Of a stretch of 22,251 nucleotides of DNA, positions 1-6,897 are shown piece by piece. The notes beneath the pieces were generated by a model that made no database searches, had not been told where the DNA came from, and saw only the letters and a program-made list of their open reading frames with translations. A program made the translations under genes and the position numbers. Positions within the stretch are counted from its first letter, which is position 1. Each line of letters opens with the position of its first letter. The stretch covers positions 1 through 22,251 of the forward strand of contig CABQJB010000012.1 in the NCBI GenBank assembly GCA_902464195.1, written 5' to 3'. The stretch is from an uncultured Megasphaera sp. (GTDB lineage Bacteria > Bacillota > Negativicutes > Veillonellales > Megasphaeraceae).

Positions 1-54
1 AGCATCACCTTGCCAAGGTGGGGGTCGCGAGTTCGAGTCTCGTTTTCCGCTCCA
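1..54 (+). tRNA. tRNA-Gly(GCC), 3' part only
   Basis: The window opens inside this tRNA. The anticodon stem pairs 5-9 with 17-21, and the 7-base loop at 10-16 carries anticodon GCC at 12-14, which reads glycine codons GGC/GGU. The T-arm has the GTTCGAGTC core near 30-38 and an encoded CCA end at 52-54. The acceptor 5' strand and D-arm lie before base 1. It is the first of three tRNAs in a row, only 5 bases before tRNA-Cys, so the three are probably cut from one transcript. Confidence 0.93.
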
Positions 55-59
55 TATAT

Positions 60-133
60 GGCGGCATAGCCAAGCGGTAAGGCAGAGGTCTGCAAAACCT
101 TCATCCCCAGTTCGATTCTGGGTGCCGCCTCCA
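60..133 (+). tRNA. tRNA-Cys(GCA)
   Basis: The cloverleaf is complete. Acceptor strand GGCGGCA (60-66) pairs with TGCCGCC (123-129), followed by discriminator T and an encoded CCA at 131-133. The anticodon loop CTGCAAA gives anticodon GCA (cysteine). The T-loop TTCGATT is canonical. It sits between tRNA-Gly and tRNA-Leu in a small tRNA operon. Confidence 0.97.
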
Positions 134-152
134 TATTTTCATCTTTCGTCAT

Positions 153-241
153 GCCGAGGTGGCGGAACTGGCAGACGCAACGGACTTAAAATCCGTCGGA
201 TAGAGATATCCGTACCGGTTCGATTCCGGTCCCCGGCACCA
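153..241 (+). tRNA. tRNA-Leu(UAA)
   Basis: This is a class II tRNA with a long variable arm, about 89 bases including the encoded CCA (239-241). The anticodon loop contains TAA, giving Leu(UAA). The T-arm is ACCGG-TTCGATT-CCGGT at 214-230. The acceptor strands GCCGAGG (153-159) and CCCCGGC (231-237) pair at six of seven positions; A157 faces C233, a mismatch where many bacterial Leu tRNAs have G-C. It is the last gene of the tRNA cluster before the terminator. Confidence 0.96.
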
Positions 242-298
242 AAAAAACAACGAGCGTGTGAGCGGCGTTGGCCGTGGCCGACGAGTCCCTTGCAAAAC

Positions 299-327
299 AA
301 AGGAGCTGTCTTAGGACAGCTCCTTTT
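299..327 (+). terminator. Rho-independent terminator of the tRNA cluster
   Basis: Bases 299-310 and 315-326 form a perfect 12-bp stem around a TTAG tetraloop, and a run of four T overlaps the 3' arm at 324-327. The T-run is short but the stem is very stable. It follows tRNA-Leu by about 57 bases and precedes the scpA promoter, so it should separate the tRNA operon from scpA. Confidence 0.85.
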
Positions 328-342
328 CGCAGTCCAGTTAAA

Positions 343-371
343 TTCACATTCATGGGAAAATGAGTTATAAT
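343..371 (+). promoter_or_regulatory. Sigma-A-type promoter of scpA
   Basis: TTCACA (343-348) and a perfect TATAAT (366-371) are separated by 17 bases. The site lies between the tRNA terminator and scpA and is the only credible promoter there. The expected transcription start (377-379) coincides with the scpA ATG at 377, which suggests a leaderless or nearly leaderless mRNA. Confidence 0.8.
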
Positions 372-376
372 GAATC

Positions 377-1096
377 ATGACAGAATACAAGTATAAAGTA
401 TCGGATTTTGAAGGTCCCCTGGACCTGCTGCTCTATCTCATTGAAAAGAACAAAGTCGATATTTATAACATACCTATCGTCGAGATTACAGACCAGTTCA
501 ACGCCTACGTAGCGGATATCGACACGTTCGATGTCGATTATGCCAGCAAGTTCTTCGTCATGGCAGCGACGCTGTTGCAGATCAAATCGCGCCTGCTGCT
601 GCCCAAACAGCCGAAACTGGCTGAAGAGGAGGAGGAAGACCCGCAGGAAGCGTTGGTCCGCCAGCTCGTCGAATATAAGAAGATGAAAGCCCTGTCCCAG
701 GCCATGGGGCAGTTGTGGGATGCCCGCAGCCTCATGCTGGGGCGCCTGCCGACGGCCATGCCTTATGAGGCCCGCTTTGCCGGCCACATCGACACAGAGG
801 CTCTCTACCAGGCGTTCCACAAGGTCTGCCAGGCCCTTCCCGAGCCGACAGTCGTAGAAATCCGTATACAGAAGGAAATCTACAGCGTCGAAGAGTGCAT
901 GCGCCGCGTTACATACGCCTTGCGAAGGAACCAGGGGACGATGACTGTCGATGCCATTTTCCGGGCCTGCCGGTCCCGGGTCGAACTGGTCGTCACTTTC
1001 CTGGCCGTCCTGGAACTGCTGAAAGTCGGCCAATGCGCTACTGTTGCTGAAGGAGAGGATGGGAATACCATTGCCTTACGATACACGCCAAACTGA
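377..1096 (+). CDS. scpA: Segregation and condensation protein A
   Basis: This is the 239-residue kleisin subunit of the bacterial SMC-ScpA-ScpB condensin, which bridges the SMC heads and helps organise and segregate the chromosome. The N-terminus has the ScpA signature (FEGPLDLLL at residues 12-20, then the EK.KVDIYNIPI element), and the C-terminus contains the winged-helix segment that binds SMC. Length fits the family. ATG 377 is the only start that keeps the conserved N-terminus, yet no Shine-Dalgarno precedes it and the promoter -10 box ends 5 bases upstream. It is first in a run of closely packed genes, with scpB starting 4 bases after its stop or slightly overlapping it. Confidence 0.96.
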   Translation: MTEYKYKVSDFEGPLDLLLYLIEKNKVDIYNIPIVEITDQFNAYVADIDTFDVDYASKFFVMAATLLQIKSRLLLPKQPKLAEEEEEDPQEALVRQLVEYKKMKALSQAMGQLWDARSLMLGRLPTAMPYEARFAGHIDTEALYQAFHKVCQALPEPTVVEIRIQKEIYSVEECMRRVTYALRRNQGTMTVDAIFRACRSRVELVVTFLAVLELLKVGQCATVAEGEDGNTIALRYTPN

Positions 1097-1100
1097 TACC

Positions 1101-1649
1101 ATGGAGCCTACGGCTCTGCTGGAAGCGCTGCTCTTTTTGAGCGGCGACCCCATGACGGTGACGGCCATCTGTGCCCATACGGGCTGGACCCGGGCCGAGA
1201 CCGAAGAAACGGCAGACCGCCTGCAGCACCTGCTCAGCAGCCAGCGCCGGGGCATCGTCCTCATCCGCGTCGCCGGCGGCTTTCAGCTGGTCACCCGGCC
1301 GGATCTCCACGATGCCCTGCAATGGGTCCGGACGGGGACAACGGAGTTGTCTTCCATGGCCCTGGAAGTCCTGGCCATCGTCGCCTTCAAACAGCCCATT
1401 ACGCGGGCCGAAATCGAAAAGCTGCGCGGTGTCTCGTCGGAACGGGTCCTGACGTCGCTGGTCCAGCAGGGACTGGTCGTCGAACTGGGGCGCAAGGACA
1501 GTCCGGGACGACCGATTTTATACGGTACGTCCGCTTATTTTTTAGAATGTATCGGCATGGATTCCCTGGCCGATTTAGCCGGCCACATGCCGGCAGATAT
1601 TACGGAGGATGCAACTGATGGAAGAACGGTTACAGAAAGTGATGAGTAA
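1101..1649 (+). CDS. scpB: Segregation and condensation protein B
   Basis: This 182-residue protein is the ScpB partner of ScpA. It dimerises through winged-helix domains and stabilises the kleisin in the SMC complex. Recognisable elements are LLEALLFLSGDP near the N-terminus, the FKQPITRAEIE..RGV segment in the middle, and GRPILYGTS near the C-terminus, all typical of the family. The start is uncertain. ATG 1101 fits the usual N-terminus but has no Shine-Dalgarno and may depend on coupling to scpA. ATG 1059, 3 bases after AAGGAG, would add 14 residues that overlap scpA and look unconserved. The end overlaps rluB by 32 bases. Confidence 0.94.
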   Translation: MEPTALLEALLFLSGDPMTVTAICAHTGWTRAETEETADRLQHLLSSQRRGIVLIRVAGGFQLVTRPDLHDALQWVRTGTTELSSMALEVLAIVAFKQPITRAEIEKLRGVSSERVLTSLVQQGLVVELGRKDSPGRPILYGTSAYFLECIGMDSLADLAGHMPADITEDATDGRTVTESDE

Positions 1650-2337
1650 CTGCGGTGTCGCTTCGCGGCGCGCTTCGGAAAAGATGATATTAGAAGGGCG
1701 CGTCCGCGTCAACGGCGTCATCGTCCGCGAACTGGGGACGAAAGTCGATCCCGACAAGGACCGCATTGCCGTCGACGGCAAGACCCTGGAAGCACAGCCG
1801 AAGCATTATTATCTGTTCAACAAGCCCAAGGGCGTCATCACCACGTCGAGTGACGACCAGGGCCGGGCGACGGTCATGGATTATTTCAAGAAGGAAAAGG
1901 ATCGCATCTATGCTGTCGGCCGCCTGGACCAGAATACGGAAGGCCTGCTGCTCATGACCAACGACGGTGAACTGGCCAATATCCTCATGCATCCCAGCCG
2001 TCTCGTCGACAAGACTTATGAAGTCAAGGTCAAAGGGCGCATCGCCGATTCGGTCCTGCAGCACCTGGCAGACGGCGTCGAACTGAAGGACGGCATGACG
2101 GCTCCGGCCGATGTCTACTATATCGGCTATGATCCGAAGACGAACCTGACCAGCGTGGAAATCACCATCCATGAAGGACGAAATCGCCAGGTCCGCCGCA
2201 TGTTCGAGTTCTTCGGCTATCAGGTCCACAACCTGCGCCGCGTCCAGTACGCTTTCCTGACCCTGAGCGGCGTCAAGCGCGGGGCCTATCGCAAGCTGAC
2301 CCGCGAAGAAGTGGCGGAACTCTACAAATATAAATAA
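1618..2337 (+). CDS. rluB: Pseudouridine synthase, RluB/RsuA family
   Basis: This 239-residue enzyme isomerises a uridine in ribosomal RNA to pseudouridine; by context it is probably RluB, acting on 23S rRNA. An N-terminal S4 RNA-binding domain (about residues 1-60, VMSNCGVASRR) precedes the catalytic domain, whose GRLD motif carries the presumed catalytic Asp104 followed by TEGLLLMTNDG. The second block HEGRNRQVRRM is also typical. The start is set by GGAGG at 1604-1608: ATG 1618 lies 9 bases downstream, whereas ATG 1609 directly abuts it. Pairing of rluB with scpAB is common in Firmicutes. RsuA-type 16S specificity is the alternative. Confidence 0.92.
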   Translation: MEERLQKVMSNCGVASRRASEKMILEGRVRVNGVIVRELGTKVDPDKDRIAVDGKTLEAQPKHYYLFNKPKGVITTSSDDQGRATVMDYFKKEKDRIYAVGRLDQNTEGLLLMTNDGELANILMHPSRLVDKTYEVKVKGRIADSVLQHLADGVELKDGMTAPADVYYIGYDPKTNLTSVEITIHEGRNRQVRRMFEFFGYQVHNLRRVQYAFLTLSGVKRGAYRKLTREEVAELYKYK

Positions 2338-2349
2338 ACAGGAGAGCCT

Positions 2350-3603
2350 ATGAAGGAAATACTCGTCATCGGTGCCGGTGCGGCCGGCATCATGGCTGCG
2401 CTGGCCGCGGCAGAAGCCGGGGCCAGGGTACACTTATTTGAAAAAAACGATATCGTCGGCAAGAAAATGGGCATTACCGGCAAGGGCCGCTGTAACCTGA
2501 CCAATTCATGCAGTATGGCCGACTTCATCGCCCATACGCCGGGCCACGGCAAGTTCCTCTACAGTGCGTATGAACAATTTACCAATCAGGATCTGTTGGA
2601 TAAATTGCATACCTGGGGCCTGGCTACCAAGGAAGAACGGGGCGGCCGCATCTTTCCTCAGTCGGACAGCGCCATCGAAGTGCGCAAGCTCTTCTATCGC
2701 AAGCTGTGCCAGAAGGGCGTCGACCTTCATCTGAGTGATGCCGTCCACGCCGTCAAGGCCTGGGGCAGCCGCATGGTCGTCAGCGCTGCGTCAGGGAACT
2801 ACGAAGGCGATGCCTGCATCATTACGACAGGCGGCGTGTCCTATCCCGTAACCGGTTCGACAGGCGACGGCTATGGCTTTGCCCGCAGCCTGGGCCACAG
2901 CGTGACTGAGCTGAAACCGTCGCTCATTCCCTTTACGACGGAAGAAACCTGGCCGCATACCCTGTCGGGCCTGTCCCTGCGCAATGTCGAAGCGTCGCTG
3001 TGGAAGCGGGGCAAGAAAGTCGCCTCCCATTTCGGCGAGATGCTCTTTACTCATTTCGGCGTGTCCGGGCCGATCATCCTCATGCTCAGCACCGAGGCGG
3101 CCCATAAGAAGTCCTGCGCCTTTCCCATGCAGCTGCGCATCGACCTCAAACCGGCCTTGTCCAAGGAAAAGCTCGACGCCCGGCTGCGGCGGGATTTCGA
3201 GAAATACATCCGCAAAGAAGCCGCCAATGGGCTGAAAGACCTCCTGCCGCAGCGGCTCATCCCCATCGTTCTCGACCAGGCCGGCATCGCCGCTGACTGT
3301 CCGGTCAACCAGATTTCCCGGGAACAGCGACAGGACCTGGTCGATACCCTCAAGGCCCTGAGCCTGACCGTGACCGGGACGCGTCCCATTGAAGAAGCCA
3401 TTGTCACGGCTGGCGGCATTGCCGTCAAGGAAATCAATCCCAAGACGATGGAGTCGAAACTTGTCCCCAATCTCTATTTTGCCGGAGAAGTCATCGACAT
3501 CGACGCCTTTACAGGCGGCTATAATCTGCAGGCAGCCTTTTCGACGGGCTTCGTCGCCGGAACGGCGGCCGCTACAAAGGAGTGCATACCATGCGAAAAT
3601 TAA
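2350..3603 (+). CDS. NAD(P)/FAD-dependent oxidoreductase, BaiN/YhiN (HI0933-like) family
   Basis: This 417-residue flavoprotein of the HI0933/YhiN family has an N-terminal Rossmann dinucleotide site (GAGAAG, residues 8-13) and the family signature GKGRCNLTN (residues 44-52). The C-terminal FAD-contact segment reads FAGEVIDIDAFTGGYNLQ. The family includes clostridial BaiN, proposed to reduce bile-acid intermediates, but most members are uncharacterised and the substrate cannot be read from sequence. GGAG at 2341-2344 is 5 bases before the ATG. The 3' end overlaps cmk by 13 bases, so it belongs to the scpA-rpsA transcription unit. This gene is often found next to cmk in Negativicutes and clostridia (from memory), suggesting a housekeeping role. 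Confidence 0.88.
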   Translation: MKEILVIGAGAAGIMAALAAAEAGARVHLFEKNDIVGKKMGITGKGRCNLTNSCSMADFIAHTPGHGKFLYSAYEQFTNQDLLDKLHTWGLATKEERGGRIFPQSDSAIEVRKLFYRKLCQKGVDLHLSDAVHAVKAWGSRMVVSAASGNYEGDACIITTGGVSYPVTGSTGDGYGFARSLGHSVTELKPSLIPFTTEETWPHTLSGLSLRNVEASLWKRGKKVASHFGEMLFTHFGVSGPIILMLSTEAAHKKSCAFPMQLRIDLKPALSKEKLDARLRRDFEKYIRKEAANGLKDLLPQRLIPIVLDQAGIAADCPVNQISREQRQDLVDTLKALSLTVTGTRPIEEAIVTAGGIAVKEINPKTMESKLVPNLYFAGEVIDIDAFTGGYNLQAAFSTGFVAGTAAATKECIPCEN

Positions 3604-4259
3604 CGGTTGCCATCGATGGGCCGGCCGGAGCGGGCAAGAGCAGTGTCGCCAAGGTCCTGGCCAACCGGGTCCATTACTTGTATATCGATACGGGTGCCAT
3701 GTACCGGGCCTTTACCTGGGCCGTCCTGGAAAAGGGCATCGACCTTTCTGATGAAAAAGCGGTCCGTGACCTCGTCGATACCATTGACATCCGCCTGGAA
3801 CCGCAGGCTGACCTGTGCCGCGTCTACGTCGGACCGACGGAAGTGACCGAGGCCATCCGGACCCAGCGCGTATCGTCTCATGTTTCTGCCGTCGCGGCCC
3901 TTGCGGTCGTACGGGAAAAACTGGTAAAATTACAGCAGGCCATGGCCAAAGAAGGCGGCGTCATCCTCGATGGCCGCGATATCGGGACCGTCGTCCTGCC
4001 TCAGGCCGATCTCAAAATCTTCCTGACGGCGTCTGTCGATTCCCGGGCCCGCCGCCGTTATTTGGAAGTCCAGGCCAAAGGCGGCAGTGAAACGTATGAA
4101 GAAATCGCTGCCAGCATCGCTGCCCGCGATGATATGGATTCACACCGTGCCGTTTCGCCGCTGAAGAAGGCCGACGATGCCATCGTCGTCGACAACAGCA
4201 ATCTCGATTTAGAGCAGACGGCTGACGTGATCCTCAGCCTGATGAAGGAGCGAGGCTGA
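3591..4259 (+). CDS. cmk: Cytidylate kinase
   Basis: This 222-residue enzyme phosphorylates CMP and dCMP with ATP in nucleotide salvage and in recycling CMP from lipid synthesis. The P-loop GPAGAGKSS is at residues 10-18. The DTGAMYRA nucleotide-binding segment, LDGRDIGTVVLP and the C-terminal DNSNLDLEQT segment are all typical. ATG 3591 is chosen because AAAGGAG (3576-3582) lies 8 bases upstream; the GTG at 3582 overlaps that site. The stop TGA shares a base with the plsC ATG, indicating translational coupling. Confidence 0.96.
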   Translation: MRKLTVAIDGPAGAGKSSVAKVLANRVHYLYIDTGAMYRAFTWAVLEKGIDLSDEKAVRDLVDTIDIRLEPQADLCRVYVGPTEVTEAIRTQRVSSHVSAVAALAVVREKLVKLQQAMAKEGGVILDGRDIGTVVLPQADLKIFLTASVDSRARRRYLEVQAKGGSETYEEIAASIAARDDMDSHRAVSPLKKADDAIVVDNSNLDLEQTADVILSLMKERG

Positions 4260-4873
4260 TGCATACCTTTACATACGGCGTGATACGCAAGATCTTCAAT
4301 GTCGCTACCTACGGCGTCCTGGGCATGGAAGTCATCGGCGAAGAGAACATCCCTGAAAAAGGGCCGTTCCTGGTCGTCTGCAATCATGCCAGCAATTTCG
4401 ATCCGCCTCTGCTGGGGACGGCCATGCGCCATCATCTGATTCATTTCATGGCCAAAGAGGAATTGTTCCGCAATCCCCTCATGGGCTGGTTCCTGCGTTA
4501 TGTCCACACCTTCCCGGTCCACCGCGGCCACATCGACCGCAAAGCTGTCATCGAGTCCTTCCGGGTCTTGAAGAGCGGCGAAGTCCTGGGGATTTTTCCC
4601 GAAGGGAAGCGGACGCGGGGCGGCAAAGTCGGTCCCTTCCATGAAGGCTTTGCCGGCATCGCCATCAAAGCTCAGGTGCCGGTCCTGCCAGCGGCTATCG
4701 TCAATTCCGAATTCCTGCCGAAAAAGACTGGCCCTGTCCGGGTCATCTTTGGCAAACCCGTCCCGGCACCGCTGGGAAAGGCGTCGGATCACGATTTGGT
4801 CAAAGGTTTTTCCGACAAAATTCGCGATATTATCATAGCTATGCAAAATCAGTATAAAGGGGACGAAAAATGA
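4259..4873 (+). CDS. plsC: 1-acyl-sn-glycerol-3-phosphate acyltransferase
   Basis: This 204-residue membrane-associated acyltransferase adds the second acyl chain to lysophosphatidic acid to make phosphatidic acid. The catalytic HX4D motif is seen as NHASNFD (His43, Asp48), and the glycerol-phosphate-binding block FPEGKRTRGG starts at residue 113. Length matches the short bacterial PlsC class. AAGGAG at 4245-4250 is 8 bases before the ATG. It overlaps cmk by one base and ispH-rpsA by 4 bases (ATGA). plsY, for the preceding acylation step, lies further downstream. Confidence 0.95.
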   Translation: MHTFTYGVIRKIFNVATYGVLGMEVIGEENIPEKGPFLVVCNHASNFDPPLLGTAMRHHLIHFMAKEELFRNPLMGWFLRYVHTFPVHRGHIDRKAVIESFRVLKSGEVLGIFPEGKRTRGGKVGPFHEGFAGIAIKAQVPVLPAAIVNSEFLPKKTGPVRVIFGKPVPAPLGKASDHDLVKGFSDKIRDIIIAMQNQYKGDEK

Positions 4874-6828
4874 AAGTAACTCTCGCCGCTGCCTGTGGCT
4901 TTTGCTATGGCGTGCGCCGGGCTGTCGAGCTTGCGGGTCAGGCCGAAAAGGGAACTCATACTCTGGGGCCCATCATCCACAATCCGCAAGTTGTCGGGCG
5001 TTTAGCTGCTCATGGCGTATCGCCGGTCGACTCGCTGGACGATGTCGACAAGGGGGCTGTCGTCCTGATACGCTCTCACGGAGTCGGCCCGGACGTCTAT
5101 GAACAGGCCACTCAAAAAGAACTAAAAGTCATAGATGCGACGTGTCCACACGTCAAAAAGGCCCAACAAGACGCTAAAAACATCGTCGAAAAGGGTGAAA
5201 AACTCATAATAGTAGGAGAAAAATCCCATCCTGAAGTAATTAGCATTTCACAATGGGGGGCAAATCGTGCTATTATAATAGATAGGGAAGAAGAAGCTGA
5301 AAAAATTCCCTTTTGCGATTCTATGGGAGTCGTTGTCCAGACGACGTTCTCTCAAGAGCAATTCAAGCGTATCGCCGCTATCCTGCAACGAAAGACCAAT
5401 CATCTCGATGTGCATATGACCATATGCACGGCGACGCAGCAGCGTCAGCAGGCAGCGATAGAACTGGCAGGCCATGTGGACGCCATGATCGTCATTGGCG
5501 GCAAGAACAGCGCCAACACAGGCCGCCTCGCGCAGGTATGCCGTGAACAGGATTGCCCGACATACCACATCGAAACAGCAGCCGAATTGGATACGGCCTG
5601 GTTCCGTGGTATGAATCATATAGGCATTACAGCCGGCGCTTCCACGCCGGATTGGATAATACAGGAGGTTGTTAAGATTATGGAAAATTTGCAAGCTGAA
5701 GGCACAGAAGTAATGAGTGAAGAATTGTTGGACAAGTATGACTATGAAGAAAATCCAAAGAAAGGTGACGTGGTCAAAGGCACGGTTATTTCTGTGAATG
5801 ATGATGCTGCCTATGTTTCCATCGGTACGAAAGCAGAAGCAATCCTGCCGAAAAAGGAAATGGCTGTTCCCGCTCCGGAAAAAGCAAGTGACTTTGTCAA
5901 AGTCGGCGACGAACTGACTGTTGAAATCGCCAACAACATCAAAGAAGAAGGAGCTATCGTCGTTTCCCTCGTCAAGATGAAAAAAGTCGAAGACTGGAAA
6001 GAAGTCCGCGATGCTTTTGAAAACGACCAGCTCGTCGAATGTACAGGTAAAGAAACGAACAAGGCTGGCCTTGTCGTTTCCATCAAATCCCTGCGTGGTT
6101 TCATTCCCCTTTCCCAGGGCGATATCAAATTCGTTAAATCTTTGGACTATCTCGTAGGCCAGACCTTCCAGGTCAAAGTCATCGACATCGACGAACACAA
6201 GAACCGCCTCGTCCTTTCCCGCAAAGCCGTCCTCGAAGCAGAACGCGAAGCCAAACGCGAAGAAGCTCTCAAACACATTGAAGAAGGCGCTGTCCTCGAA
6301 GGCACGGTCGTCAAGATCATGCCCTATGGTGCATTCATCGACCTCGGCGGCGTAGAAGGCCTGCTCCACATTTCCGACATTTCCTGGAAACGCATCAGCT
6401 CTGTCGATGCCGTTCTCCATACGGGTGAAAAACTCCAGGTCCTCGTTCAGAAATTCGATAAAGAACGGAACCGCATTTCCTTGTCCTTGAAAGCACTCCA
6501 GAAGAACCCCTGGATCGCTGCTATCGAAAAATTTGAAGTCGGCGATATCGTCAAAGGCGAAGTCAAGAAGCTCCTGCCCTTCGGCGCTATCCTGGCTATC
6601 GATCCGGAATTGCAGGGCTTGCTCCACATTTCCGAATTGACGGAAAAACGCGGCGTTGCTGTCAAAGACCTGGTCAACATCGGCGATGTCATGAACGTCA
6701 AGATCATCGGCATCGATACGGATAAGAAAAAGATTTCTCTCAGCGTCTTGGCCATTCAGAAAGATGAAGAAGAACAGGAAGTTCGCAACTATCTCGATAA
6801 CCAGGATAAAGAAGAAGAAAACAACTAA
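4870..6828 (+). CDS. ispH-rpsA: Fusion: HMB-PP reductase (IspH) with ribosomal protein S1 domains
   Basis: This 652-residue two-part protein has IspH in residues 1 to about 275, the last enzyme of the MEP isoprenoid pathway, which reduces HMB-PP to IPP and DMAPP with a [4Fe-4S] cluster. Cluster ligands Cys12, Cys92 and Cys186 are present, as are His38, His70, the HPE at 120-122 and the SAN at 214-216 of the active site. Residues about 297-627 hold four S1 RNA-binding repeats (about 297-367, 384-452, 472-541, 557-627), each with a GAIVVSL- or ISLSL-type ending, followed by an acidic tail. The fusion is known in clostridia and Negativicutes. ATG 4870 overlaps the plsC stop. The S1 half has highly expressed-type codons, and bases about 5110-5320 of the ispH half are notably AT-rich. 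An internal start at 5680 may also give S1 alone. Confidence 0.96.
   Translation: MKVTLAAACGFCYGVRRAVELAGQAEKGTHTLGPIIHNPQVVGRLAAHGVSPVDSLDDVDKGAVVLIRSHGVGPDVYEQATQKELKVIDATCPHVKKAQQDAKNIVEKGEKLIIVGEKSHPEVISISQWGANRAIIIDREEEAEKIPFCDSMGVVVQTTFSQEQFKRIAAILQRKTNHLDVHMTICTATQQRQQAAIELAGHVDAMIVIGGKNSANTGRLAQVCREQDCPTYHIETAAELDTAWFRGMNHIGITAGASTPDWIIQEVVKIMENLQAEGTEVMSEELLDKYDYEENPKKGDVVKGTVISVNDDAAYVSIGTKAEAILPKKEMAVPAPEKASDFVKVGDELTVEIANNIKEEGAIVVSLVKMKKVEDWKEVRDAFENDQLVECTGKETNKAGLVVSIKSLRGFIPLSQGDIKFVKSLDYLVGQTFQVKVIDIDEHKNRLVLSRKAVLEAEREAKREEALKHIEEGAVLEGTVVKIMPYGAFIDLGGVEGLLHISDISWKRISSVDAVLHTGEKLQVLVQKFDKERNRISLSLKALQKNPWIAAIEKFEVGDIVKGEVKKLLPFGAILAIDPELQGLLHISELTEKRGVAVKDLVNIGDVMNVKIIGIDTDKKKISLSVLAIQKDEEEQEVRNYLDNQDKEEENN
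5247..5279 (+). promoter_or_regulatory. Possible intragenic promoter inside ispH
   Basis: TTCACA (5247-5252, the same -35 as the scpA promoter) is followed after 18 bases by TATTATAAT (5271-5279), which contains TATTAT and a perfect TATAAT. TGC immediately before TATTAT gives an extended -10. It sits in an AT-rich patch with codons (ATA, GTA, CTA, AGG) otherwise rare in the window. It could give a transcript for the S1 half only. Chance occurrence in AT-rich DNA cannot be excluded. Confidence 0.45.
5663..5682 (+). promoter_or_regulatory. Internal Shine-Dalgarno and in-frame start for free S1
   Basis: AGGAGGT (5663-5669), a perfect anti-16S match, lies 10 bases before an in-frame ATG at 5680 (codon 271), exactly where IspH homology ends. 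Initiation here would give a 382-residue four-repeat S1 protein. A second in-frame ATG at 5713 begins the MSEELLDKYD segment and is also S1-like, but has only a weak upstream purine run. Confidence 0.55.
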
Positions 6829-6840
6829 GGTTTCACAAAA

Positions 6841-6875
6841 AGGGGATAGCCGGGCTCTACCGGTTATCCTTTTTT
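6841..6875 (+). terminator. Rho-independent terminator after ispH-rpsA
   Basis: Arms 6844-6853 and 6860-6869 form a 10-bp GC-rich stem with one G-T pair, extended by two G-T pairs and A-T at the base, around a 6-base loop. Six T follow (6870-6875). It comes 12 bases after the rpsA stop and only 22 bases before the der ATG. Confidence 0.88.
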
Positions 6876-6897
6876 CGTCTATAGAAAGGATTCTGCC

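Noticed and set aside
251..290. Short GC-rich inverted repeat (CGTTGG/CCGACG) after tRNA-Leu, possibly a relic of the heptamer array or a second terminator.
   Set aside because: The stem is only 6 bp with a G-T pair and no T-run, and the resemblance to the heptamers is limited to one GGCCGA.
122..370. Plus-strand 82-residue frame over the tRNA-Leu gene and terminator, and its minus-strand mirror at 139-390.
   Set aside because: The frames are translations of tRNA sequence; the GGTGRRNGLKIRR string is a familiar artefact of tRNA-Leu genes.
1609..1617. ATG 1609 as the start of rluB.
   Set aside because: GGAGG ends at 1608, directly against this ATG, leaving no spacing; ATG 1618 has 9-base spacing and matches the usual N-terminus.
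5587..5615. Second promoter-like site in ispH (TTGGAT, 17 bases, TATGAA with TG before it).
   Set aside because: Both hexamers are poor matches, and it sits in sequence of normal composition; the site at 5247-5279 is much stronger.
5248..6627. 459-residue minus-strand frame antisense to ispH-rpsA.
   Set aside because: It is a shadow of the GAA/GTC-rich S1 repeats, has very high Phe/Asp content, and has no ribosome-binding site or motif.
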